This document shows, piece after piece, positions 16,814-24,298 of a stretch of DNA of 64,000 bases. The position numbers were made by a program, and so were the translations under genes. The notes beneath the pieces are model-generated. The model saw nothing but the letters and a program-made list of their open reading frames with translations, was not told the DNA's origin and did no database searches. Origin of the DNA: an uncultured Eubacteriales bacterium (GTDB taxonomy: Bacteria; Bacillota; Clostridia; Peptostreptococcales; Anaerovoracaceae); contig CADBJW010000008.1 in the NCBI GenBank assembly GCA_902795135.1, positions 31,710-95,709 on the forward strand, in the 5' to 3' direction. The stretch's first letter is position 1. The number at the start of each line of letters is the position of its first letter.

Positions 16814-17662
16814 ATGTTTAAAGTAGTAAAAAGAAGACAGTTGAACGATAACATGTTTTGGCTTGTAATTGAAGCTCCTCTCGTAGCTCGCAAGGCAAAA
16901 CCGGGTCAGTTCGTAATTCTGATTACGGACGAATACGGCGAAAGAATCCCGCTTACTATGGCAGGACATGATTCCGAAGCCGGAACAATCGATCTTATTT
17001 TCGCAGCAGTAGGAAGAACTACTATGCTTATGTCACAGCTGCAGGAGGGCGATGCTCTGCTGGACGTTGTAGGACCTCTTGGCAAGCCGACCAACATGGA
17101 CGGCCTCAAGAAAGTCTGTGTCGTAGGCGGTGGTACCGGTAATGCGCTGGCATATCCTCTGGCTTGCGGAATGCACGATCACGGTGTAGAAGTTGACATG
17201 ATCTGCGGTTACAAGAGCAAAGATCTCGTTATCTTGGAAGATGAATTCAGAGCAGGCGTTGACAACCTTTACATGATGACAGACGATGGCACTTATGGCG
17301 AAAAGGGCTTCACGACCGACAAGCTCAAAGAGCTCATCGAGTCAGGTAAAGAATACGATGAAATCGTTGCAGTAGGACCTCCGATGATGATGAAGTTCAC
17401 TTGCAAGATGGCAACCGACTATGGCATTCATTCCATCGCATCACTGACAGCATACATGATCGACGGTACAGGAATGTGCGGCGGCTGCAGATGCAAGATC
17501 GGTGGAGAAGACAAGTTCGTATGCGTAGATGGTCCTGAATTTGATGGTTCCCTGGTAGATTGGGATGACCTGATCAAGAGATCCAATTACTATAAGGAGC
17601 AGGAAGCAGAAGACAGAGCTCATGTTTGCAGATTGACAGGAGGTGTTCGTTACCATGATTAA
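16814..17662 (+). CDS. nfnA: NfnA-type FAD/NAD-binding subunit of the ferredoxin-NADP oxidoreductase
   Basis: A protein of 282 residues of the ferredoxin-NADP reductase/dihydroorotate dehydrogenase electron-transfer family. With NfnB it forms the bifurcating NADH-dependent reduced ferredoxin:NADP oxidoreductase. Seen: KPGQFVIL and RIPLTMAG (FAD binding), VVGGGTGNALAYPLACG (NAD binding), AVGPPMMMKF, and the 2Fe-2S site GMCGGCRC followed by FVCVDGPEFDG. A GTG at 16805 is also in frame, but the ATG at 16814 has the AAAGGAG site at proper spacing. Sulfide dehydrogenase SudB is the same family; the PFOR context favours Nfn. It overlaps nfnB by 8 bases. Confidence 0.9.
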   Translation: MFKVVKRRQLNDNMFWLVIEAPLVARKAKPGQFVILITDEYGERIPLTMAGHDSEAGTIDLIFAAVGRTTMLMSQLQEGDALLDVVGPLGKPTNMDGLKKVCVVGGGTGNALAYPLACGMHDHGVEVDMICGYKSKDLVILEDEFRAGVDNLYMMTDDGTYGEKGFTTDKLKELIESGKEYDEIVAVGPPMMMKFTCKMATDYGIHSIASLTAYMIDGTGMCGGCRCKIGGEDKFVCVDGPEFDGSLVDWDDLIKRSNYYKEQEAEDRAHVCRLTGGVRYHD

Positions 17663-19043
17663 TCTCGTAAAAGAACAGAATCCGATGCCGGAACAGGCAC
17701 CAGACGTTAGAAACAAAAACTTCCTGGAAGTTGCAGAAGGATATACAGAAGAAATGGCAATCAGAGAGGCTATGAGATGCCTCAAGTGCCGCAAAAAACC
17801 ATGCGTTTCAGGTTGCCCTGTAAACATTAAGATTCCTGATTTCATCGCACAGATCGCAATCGGTGAATTTGAAGAAGCTTATCAGATCATTTCTGAAGAC
17901 AGCTCACTGCCTGCAATTTGCGGACGTGTCTGCCCTCAGGAAAATCAGTGCCAGGGCGTTTGCGTTCGCTGCGCAAAGGGTGAACCGGTTGCCATCGGCA
18001 GACTGGAACGGTTCGCTGCAGACTGGCATGCGGCTCACTACGGCGATGAAGAAATCCAGCCGGTTGAAACGAACGGACACAAAGTTGCCGTTATCGGCGC
18101 AGGTCCTGCAGGATTGGCCTGTGCAGGCGATTTGGTAAACAAAGGCTATGAAGTTACGGTTTACGAAGCACTGCACAAGACTGGAGGCGTACTGGTTTAC
18201 GGTATCCCACAGTTCAGACTTCCAAAGGAAATCGTTGCAGCAGAAGTTAAGAAGTTGGAAGACAAAGGCGTTAAGTTCGTAACGGACGCAGTTGTCGGCA
18301 GAGCGATCACAGTTGACGAACTCATGCAGGAAGAAGGATTTGAATCCGTATTTATCGGTACTGGAGCAGGACTGCCTTCCTTCATGAACATTCCTGGTGA
18401 AAACCTGATCGGCGTTTGCTCAGCCAATGAGTATCTGACAAGAATCAACCTGATGAAGGCTTATCTGCCAGAATACGATACTCCGATCATGCACGGTGAC
18501 AGAATCGCTATCGTCGGCGGTGGTAACGTTGCTATGGACGCAGCTAGATGCGCGAAGAGAATGGGCGCAAAAGAAGTATATGTCATCTACAGAAGAAGCA
18601 TGGAAGAACTCCCTGCCAGAGCAGAAGAAGTTCACCACGCAGTAGAAGAAGGCATCATCTTCAAGCTCCTGAACAATCCAGTTCAGATTCTTGGCGATGA
18701 GGACGGCAATGTTAAGGCCATCGAATGCGTTCAGATGGAACTGGGCGAACCGGATGCTTCCGGCAGAAGAAGACCAATTCCAATCGAAGGATCCAACTTC
18801 GAAATTCCAGTAGATATGGTTATCATGTCCATCGGAACGAAGCTGAACACGCTGATTCTCGACACAACAGATCAGCTGGAAGCCAACAAGAAGGGTGGCA
18901 TCGGAACGAACGACGAAGCAGCAACCAATCGTGATGGAATCTTTGCAGGCGGTGACGCAGTTACTGGCGCAGCAACGGTAATCAAAGCGATGGGAGCAGG
19001 CAAGGTTGCAGCAGCATCCATGGATGAATTTCTTAGCAAATAA
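17655..19043 (+). CDS. nfnB: NfnB-type glutamate synthase small-subunit-like NADPH oxidoreductase
   Basis: A protein of 462 residues. The N-terminus has the two-cluster 4Fe-4S domain of the GltD family (CLKCRKKPCVSGCPVNIKIPDF and CGRVCPQENQCQGVC, given here as motifs). Then come an FAD-binding fold (VIGAGPAGLACAGDLVNKGY) and an NADPH-binding fold (IVGGGNVAMDAARCAKRMGA), and IFAGGDAVTGAATVI near the end. As a gltA product paired with nfnA it is the large Nfn subunit rather than a true glutamate synthase; there is no large GltB chain here. It uses AGGAGG before the ATG at 17655; the GTG at 17643 is too close to that site. It is the last gene of the redox operon, followed by a terminator. Confidence 0.9.
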   Translation: MINLVKEQNPMPEQAPDVRNKNFLEVAEGYTEEMAIREAMRCLKCRKKPCVSGCPVNIKIPDFIAQIAIGEFEEAYQIISEDSSLPAICGRVCPQENQCQGVCVRCAKGEPVAIGRLERFAADWHAAHYGDEEIQPVETNGHKVAVIGAGPAGLACAGDLVNKGYEVTVYEALHKTGGVLVYGIPQFRLPKEIVAAEVKKLEDKGVKFVTDAVVGRAITVDELMQEEGFESVFIGTGAGLPSFMNIPGENLIGVCSANEYLTRINLMKAYLPEYDTPIMHGDRIAIVGGGNVAMDAARCAKRMGAKEVYVIYRRSMEELPARAEEVHHAVEEGIIFKLLNNPVQILGDEDGNVKAIECVQMELGEPDASGRRRPIPIEGSNFEIPVDMVIMSIGTKLNTLILDTTDQLEANKKGGIGTNDEAATNRDGIFAGGDAVTGAATVIKAMGAGKVAAASMDEFLSK

Positions 19044-19068
19044 TTGATTAGCATCTTTTTGCGATAGA

Positions 19069-19114
19069 GGGATGTGTCAAAAGGGACAGTTCTTTTTGGC
19101 ACATCTCTTTTTTG
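19069..19114 (+). terminator. Terminator of the redox operon
   Basis: GATGTGTCAAAA pairs with TTTTGGCACATC (one G-U pair), followed by a T-run at 19108-19113. The T-run ends inside the extended -10 of the sfsA promoter. Confidence 0.8.
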
Positions 19115-19121
19115 ATATAAT
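19113..19121 (+). promoter_or_regulatory. Extended -10 of sfsA, six bases before the start codon
   Basis: TGATATAAT with TATAAT at 19116-19121, then GAACCT and the ATG at 19128. Transcription starting at the usual distance would begin at the start codon. Confidence 0.6.
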
Positions 19122-19127
19122 GAACCT

Positions 19128-19946
19128 ATGAAATACGAAAAGGTAGTGAAGGCAAGCTTTATAGAACGGAAAAACCGGTTTGTAGCGGTGGTCGATGTGG
19201 AGACGGATCCGGGAACATGGGAACGGGTGTCGGTACATGTGAAAAATACGGGCCGTTGCAAAGAACTGCTTATTCCCGGTGTGACGGTCTATTTAGAGGA
19301 TTATGAGGGCCGTATGGGGAACCGTAAAATGCGGTACTCCTTGATTGGGGTGGAAAAGGAGATTCTCCGGGAAGGTAAGAAGGACATTCTTTTGATCAAT
19401 ATGGACTCCCAGGCACCCAATAAGGTGGTGCAGGAAGCACTCGCATCCGGGAAACTAAAGCTGCCGGGATTTGCAGAGGGCGGCGGAGACCATTCAGGCG
19501 CACCAAGGCTTTTGATCAAGCCGGAAACGACCTACGGAAATTCCAGGTTTGACTTTTATCTGGAACAGGAAAGAGAGAGCGGTGAGGAGCGAGAGAATTG
19601 CCAAAAGGCCTTTGTGGAAGTAAAAGGGGTCACTTTAGAGGAAGACGGGTTTGCTCGATTTCCGGACGCGCCTACCCAGCGAGGCGTCAAGCACATTAAA
19701 GAATTGTGCAAGGCCGTAGAGGATGGTCATAAGGCCTTTGTTTTGTTCGTGATTCAAATGAAAGGAATGCACACCTTCGGTCCCAACGATGACACCCATC
19801 CGGAATTCGGCAAGGCGCTTGCGGAAGCCGCGGCGAAAGGCGTGCGTATCATGGCAGTCGATTGCATCGTAACGCCGGACACGCTGGAATTGGACCAGAA
19901 GGTCCCCATTCAGCTGAGCCAGGCAGCAAAAGCATCAGAAATCTAG
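19128..19946 (+). CDS. sfsA: SfsA family DNA/RNA nuclease-fold protein
   Basis: A protein of 272 residues (typical SfsA about 235). The family was named for sugar fermentation stimulation in E. coli and has a restriction-nuclease-like fold; its exact job is unsettled. Seen: N-terminal MKYEKVVKASFIERKNRF, VHVKNTGRCKELLIPG, YGNSRFDFYL, FVEVKGVTLE and DAPTQRGVKHIKEL. The extra length comes from short insertions around residues 100-115 and 145-155. The ATG at 19128 gives the canonical N-terminus with no Shine-Dalgarno, so translation may be leaderless. The neighbouring small membrane protein is convergent. Confidence 0.88.
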   Translation: MKYEKVVKASFIERKNRFVAVVDVETDPGTWERVSVHVKNTGRCKELLIPGVTVYLEDYEGRMGNRKMRYSLIGVEKEILREGKKDILLINMDSQAPNKVVQEALASGKLKLPGFAEGGGDHSGAPRLLIKPETTYGNSRFDFYLEQERESGEERENCQKAFVEVKGVTLEEDGFARFPDAPTQRGVKHIKELCKAVEDGHKAFVLFVIQMKGMHTFGPNDDTHPEFGKALAEAAAKGVRIMAVDCIVTPDTLELDQKVPIQLSQAAKASEI

Positions 19947-19958
19947 CGGTTTACATAA

Positions 19959-20144
19959 CTATGGTGTTCTGTGAAGCTTGACCAATCCGAATATGGTGAG
20001 CACCAATCCGGCAAACAGCAAGCCGTAGGCACTGGTTCCTTCGTGTCCCGGGAAATAGCCGGTTTTGTAAGCGATCCCGATGATTGCGATGAGCATGCCT
20101 ACTGCGGACAATATGATATATAAAAATTTTTTTCCGTAGTTCAT
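19959..20144 (-). CDS. Small two-TM membrane protein, unknown function
   Basis: A peptide of 61 residues starting at the ATG at 20144, which has GGGGTG six bases upstream. There are two hydrophobic segments (about residues 8-26, FLYIILSAVGMLIAIIGI, and 38-54, YGLLFAGLVLTIFGLV) joined by a short polar loop with KTGYFPGHEGT. I do not recognise the family. It lies between sfsA (convergent) and the CDF exporter (divergent). Confidence 0.55.
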   Translation of the reverse strand: MNYGKKFLYIILSAVGMLIAIIGIAYKTGYFPGHEGTSAYGLLFAGLVLTIFGLVKLHRTP

Positions 20145-20272
20145 GGTATACACCCCAATAAAAGTACGTTGGTTGTATCGTTTGACGGCAATATCCTTTG
20201 ACGGTAATAATGTAACCGATATATTTTTTTGTGTCAATATGCAGCTGTCTTCCTAATCCAGCGATTGTTTTG

Positions 20273-20281
20273 TGGTATAAT
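20273..20281 (+). promoter_or_regulatory. Extended -10 promoter of the CDF exporter gene
   Basis: TGGTATAAT with TATAAT at 20276-20281, twenty bases before the ATG at 20301. It rules out the in-frame TTG at 20229 as the start. Confidence 0.55.
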
Positions 20282-20300
20282 TATTCAGCAGGTTATAGAC

Positions 20301-21467
20301 ATGAAGGAATTTCTTTGGAAAAAATTTGTCAAAGATTATGAAAACTACAAAGATCCTGAGGTCAGGGGACGTTATACGAAACTGACCGGGACGCTGGGGA
20401 TCATCGTCAACAGCGTGCTTTGTATTGCAAAAATCATTCTCGGCATTATGATCCATTCGGTCGCGGTCGTTGCCGATGGATTCCATGATATGGCGGATTC
20501 CATGGCCGCCTGCATCACACTGATTGCAAATCACATCGCCAGAATGCCTGCCGACCGGGAGCACCCTTACGGTCACGCCCGGGTCGAGTATCTGGCCAGC
20601 CTTCTGGTGTCAGCCATCGTTTTGATCGTAGGTTATCAGCTGCTGAGATCTTCTATCTCGGAATGTCTGCATCCGGAAACGACGCATTTCTCCTGGATCA
20701 TGGTAGGGTTTATGGTGTTTGCGATTCTGCTCAAAGGCTCCCAGGCGCTGTTTACGATTGCCACAGGAAAACACATCCAATCGCTTCCAGTGATTGCCGC
20801 AGGAACCGATAATCGAAACGACGTGATCACCAGTATCATCATCGTGATTGGCATGCTGGTCAATCGCTTTGCCGGAATCGACCTGGATGGTTATTTGGGA
20901 TGTCTGGTTTCTTTGTTCATACTCTTTACTGGGTTCAATCTGATCCGGGAAACCATTACGCCTCTCCTGGGGGAACCGCCGGACAAGGAAATGGTCGAGG
21001 AAATCGAAGCGATTATTTTGGCCCATCCGGAAATTATGGGGGTCCACGATCTGGTAATCTTTAACTATGGACCGGGCAGAACCTTCGCGACCTTTGACGC
21101 AGAAGTCGATTCGCGCAGCGACCTGATTGAGATTCATAACGTCGTAGACATCATTGAGCGCGAATTGAGCGACAAAATGGACATTTATGCCGCCTGTCAC
21201 ATAGACCCGATCGTTGTGGACGATCCCGTCAGAATCCGAATGCAGGAAGTGATTACAAAGACGATCAGTTCTTTGGATGGCGTGGAGAGTTTCCACGATT
21301 TGCAGGTGGTTCCGGGGAAAAGACACACCCACATTATTTTTGATTTGGTCCTGGAACCGGATGCAAAAGCCACGGAAGATGAAATATACAAAATTTTGAA
21401 AGAAGCTATTGCAAACGAAGGTGAAAAATACGAAGTGATAATTGATTTCGACCGACCATTCATCTAG
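20301..21467 (+). CDS. Cation diffusion facilitator (CDF) family metal exporter
   Basis: An inner-membrane protein of 388 residues. It would export divalent metal ions (Zn, Mn, Fe or Co) in exchange for protons. Seen: VAVVADGFHDMADSMAA in TM2 with the HxxxD metal site, the conserved DREHPYGHARVEYLASL loop, and TDNRNDVITSI in TM5 with DxxxD. About six membrane segments precede a cytoplasmic metal-binding domain (PEIMGVHDLVIFNYGPG), followed by a second similar C-terminal stretch (LDGVESFHDLQVVPGKRHTH) that makes it longer than the classic 300 residues. The HD-type TM2 site is compatible with Zn but does not prove it. It ends 33 bases before the saccharopine dehydrogenase-like gene. Confidence 0.87.
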   Translation: MKEFLWKKFVKDYENYKDPEVRGRYTKLTGTLGIIVNSVLCIAKIILGIMIHSVAVVADGFHDMADSMAACITLIANHIARMPADREHPYGHARVEYLASLLVSAIVLIVGYQLLRSSISECLHPETTHFSWIMVGFMVFAILLKGSQALFTIATGKHIQSLPVIAAGTDNRNDVITSIIIVIGMLVNRFAGIDLDGYLGCLVSLFILFTGFNLIRETITPLLGEPPDKEMVEEIEAIILAHPEIMGVHDLVIFNYGPGRTFATFDAEVDSRSDLIEIHNVVDIIERELSDKMDIYAACHIDPIVVDDPVRIRMQEVITKTISSLDGVESFHDLQVVPGKRHTHIIFDLVLEPDAKATEDEIYKILKEAIANEGEKYEVIIDFDRPFI

Positions 21468-21500
21468 TTGATCGGTTCAAATAGAAAACGAGGTGAAATC

Positions 21501-22817
21501 ATGAAGAAAATACTAGTATTAGGAGTTGGAGCACAGGGAAGTACGGCGGCAAGAAAACTTGACGCAGAGCCGGAAGTTGGCGAAATTATTTGTGCGGACT
21601 ACGATCAGACAGCCGTCGATACGTTGGTCAAGCAGTTGACGAAGGCCAAAGGTGCTTTTGTAGATGCCCATGATCTGGATAGCATTGTCAAGGCAGCAGA
21701 AGGTGTAGATCTGATTTTGAATGGACTGCCTCTGGAATGCACGGAGAACGTTCTCGAAGCAGCGCTGATTGTAAAAGCGAACTATCAGGATTATGCGGGA
21801 ACCACTGCATTGGGCGATATGTGGGCGGAAAGTGAACTGGGCAAAAAAGCCATCGCAGAAGGAGACGAGCCGGAATTCCAGGATATGGATACCCTGAATT
21901 GGTACAGAAGCATCCGTGCTATGTTTGAACTGTATGGACCGAGGTTCGAAGAAATCGGGAAGCTGGCCATCTTTGGAACAGGTTCCGCACCGGGCCTGAT
22001 TTGCGCAGCGACGAAATACGCCATGCGGTATCTGGACAAGTGCGACACCATCTACAACTTCGTTTGGGAAGGCGCTATTGCGAAACGGTTCCAGCCATTC
22101 TGGTGGTCTCCGATCACAGCTTTGACCGATATGAGCGAGATGGCACTGGCCTTTGAGGAAGGCAAGCTGATCAATACGCCGGCCTTTGGAAGACCGATTA
22201 CGAGACAATATCCATATATGGAAAGCCGGATTACCTTCCGGGAGCACTGTCACGATGAGCCGCTTCAGTACAGTTTCAACGCGGACACCCACTTCAAAGG
22301 CTGCAAAAACGCTTACTTCAAATATGCGGGAGCAGGTATGGACTTTGCGGCACCTCTGTACGAAGCTGGGCTTTTGAGTCACGAAGAAGAAGAATTCCAG
22401 GGAAAGAAAATTGTTCCGTTTGACTTCATACTCAGCCATCTGCCACATGCACCGAAGTACGAAGATGAGATCAAATCCTTTGTGGATGAAGGTATGGCCC
22501 TCGATTCAGGCTGCATGGTCATTGAAGCCTATGGGCGCAAGAATGACGAAGGCGTTCTCGTAGAAGTGCACGTAAATGCACCAGGATTTGTGGAATCCTT
22601 CGAACGGGCCAAGATGACCGGTGAAATGTACCTGACCGGTCAGGGTGGCTATATGTTCTCAAAGCTTTTCATCAACAACAAATTTGAGGGAACGACCGGC
22701 GTTATTTCTTCGGATATGCTCACGGACGAACAAGTCGACGAATACTTCCGGTACGCCGAAGAACTGGGTATCACTCTGGACACGAAAATCAAGAAAACCT
22801 GGGAAATCGTAGAATAG
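21501..22817 (+). CDS. Saccharopine dehydrogenase family protein
   Basis: A protein of 438 residues. An N-terminal Rossmann fold (VLGVGAQGSTAARKL) binds NAD(P), and the rest fits the saccharopine dehydrogenase/carboxynorspermidine synthase family (GLPLECTENVLEAAL, YQDYAG, FGTGSAPGLICAATKYA). It would oxidise or form a secondary-amine dicarboxylic acid such as saccharopine, but the family has many substrates. The ATG at 21501 follows GAGGTG; an in-frame ATG at 21468 overlaps the previous stop region and lacks a ribosome site. A MATE exporter and an amino-acid permease follow, which suggests an amino-acid or polyamine role, unproven. Confidence 0.8.
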   Translation: MKKILVLGVGAQGSTAARKLDAEPEVGEIICADYDQTAVDTLVKQLTKAKGAFVDAHDLDSIVKAAEGVDLILNGLPLECTENVLEAALIVKANYQDYAGTTALGDMWAESELGKKAIAEGDEPEFQDMDTLNWYRSIRAMFELYGPRFEEIGKLAIFGTGSAPGLICAATKYAMRYLDKCDTIYNFVWEGAIAKRFQPFWWSPITALTDMSEMALAFEEGKLINTPAFGRPITRQYPYMESRITFREHCHDEPLQYSFNADTHFKGCKNAYFKYAGAGMDFAAPLYEAGLLSHEEEEFQGKKIVPFDFILSHLPHAPKYEDEIKSFVDEGMALDSGCMVIEAYGRKNDEGVLVEVHVNAPGFVESFERAKMTGEMYLTGQGGYMFSKLFINNKFEGTTGVISSDMLTDEQVDEYFRYAEELGITLDTKIKKTWEIVE

Positions 22818-22835
22818 AAATCAGCAGCGTATTAT

Positions 22836-24176
22836 ATGCACGGAGATATATTTACCGAACAGTTAAACAGTAAGAGATTCAAACATTTTGTATGGCCGTC
22901 GGTACTAATGATGTTAGTACTGGCGCTTTACTATACCATTGACTCCATCTTTGTAGCCAATTTGGTTGGAGAAGGAGGTCTTGCCGCAATCAACATTGCT
23001 TATCCGATTCAGGGCCTGATGTGGGGGTTTGCCGTTATGCTGGCGGCGGGTTCCAGTGCGCTGGTTGGAATCGAAATGGGCAAAGGCAATGACCGCAAGG
23101 CGGACGATATGTTCACCTTTGTATGCGTGTTCGGTACTCTCCTCGGCATCGCGTTTACCTTATTCTGCCTTGTTTGTATGACGCCCATTGTAAATATACT
23201 GGGCGCAACGGAAGACCTGACGGAAGACTGCCACATATTCTTAAATGTATTTGTATGGGGCTGTCCCGTTGCGTTTCTGGGAGTTCTCTTTGAATTCTTT
23301 ATCCGGGTCGATGGGAAACCGGCGTTCACCATTGTGCTGTATATCGCAGGTGGCGTGGTGCATTTGGGGCTGGATATCCTGCTCATGGGACCACTGCATA
23401 TGGGCCTTCGCGGCGCAGCCATTGCCAATGTGGGAGGATTGTTTGCCACCGCCGTGCTGGGGTTGATCTATTTCCTGATGATGGAGACACGTCTGAACTT
23501 CAGTAAATTCACTCTGGCATGGAAATACATCGCCCATAGTTTTATCAACGGGTCACCGGAATTCATCAATGAATCCGCAGCCGGCATTATGGTATTCTGC
23601 TACAATCTGGTGGTCGTGCACATTACCGGAGAAACAGGGGTAGCCGCAGTGGCCGTCGTTTTGAACATCCATTATTTCTTTATGTCGGCCCATATGGGAT
23701 ATCAGGTAGGCGTTATGCCGCTTCTCAGCTATTATTACGGGGCAGGGGACCATAAGAATCTCAATATGGTTATGCGGTATTCGAGGATTTTTATCCTGAC
23801 GGCTTCCGTATTGATTGCAGCAGTCTGCGCCCTCGGAGCACCGCTTTTGGCCAGAGTCTATGCGTCACCGGATACGGAACTGTATGAAATGAGTGTGATG
23901 GGACTGCGCATCGTTTCGGTATCGCTACTTGCCATTGGGGTCAATGTCTTTGCATCAGGCTTTTTCACATCCTTTGGAAACGGTCTTGTATCGGCTGCAA
24001 TTTCCATTTCCAGAGGACTTGTGCTGCTGGTGATTGGCCTGTTTGTACTATCTCATTTCTTCGGGATGAACGGGGCATGGATGGCGCTGCCATTTGCGGA
24101 TGTGCTGACGCTGGGACTTTCCTTCGGGCTTATGGCAAAATACCGGAGCCGCTACAACTACAGGATTTTTGGTTAA
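22836..24176 (+). CDS. MATE family efflux transporter
   Basis: An inner-membrane protein of 446 residues with twelve hydrophobic segments in two MatE repeats. It would export organic cations or drugs in exchange for Na+ or H+. Seen: YYTIDSIFVANLVGEGGLAAINIAYP in the first two helices, MLAAGSSALVGIEMGKG, GAPLLARVYASPDTEL and FTSFGNG late. The start at 22836 gives the standard N-terminus, although no good Shine-Dalgarno is visible (only CAGCAG). It lies 18 bases after the saccharopine dehydrogenase-like gene and is probably co-transcribed with it. Confidence 0.85.
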   Translation: MHGDIFTEQLNSKRFKHFVWPSVLMMLVLALYYTIDSIFVANLVGEGGLAAINIAYPIQGLMWGFAVMLAAGSSALVGIEMGKGNDRKADDMFTFVCVFGTLLGIAFTLFCLVCMTPIVNILGATEDLTEDCHIFLNVFVWGCPVAFLGVLFEFFIRVDGKPAFTIVLYIAGGVVHLGLDILLMGPLHMGLRGAAIANVGGLFATAVLGLIYFLMMETRLNFSKFTLAWKYIAHSFINGSPEFINESAAGIMVFCYNLVVVHITGETGVAAVAVVLNIHYFFMSAHMGYQVGVMPLLSYYYGAGDHKNLNMVMRYSRIFILTASVLIAAVCALGAPLLARVYASPDTELYEMSVMGLRIVSVSLLAIGVNVFASGFFTSFGNGLVSAAISISRGLVLLVIGLFVLSHFFGMNGAWMALPFADVLTLGLSFGLMAKYRSRYNYRIFG

Positions 24177-24202
24177 AAGGGTCCTTGTCACTGGCTGTGA
24201 GG

Positions 24203-24231
24203 TTGAAATCAGAATACCTCAGTGATAAAAT
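24203..24231 (+). promoter_or_regulatory. Promoter of the amino-acid permease gene
   Basis: TTGAAA (24203-24208), a 17-base spacer ending in TGA (extended -10), and TAAAAT (24226-24231). It leaves a leader of about 60 AT-rich bases before the ATG at 24299. Confidence 0.65.
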
Positions 24232-24298
24232 AATTCTACGAAATAATCATTTATTATTTACTATTTTTAGGTATCTATTAGAAGGAGGTTTGTAGTTT

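Noticed and set aside
24232-24298. Possible T-box or riboswitch in the leader of the permease gene
   Set aside because: The leader is short and AT-rich, with no T-box sequence and no stable stem or terminator.
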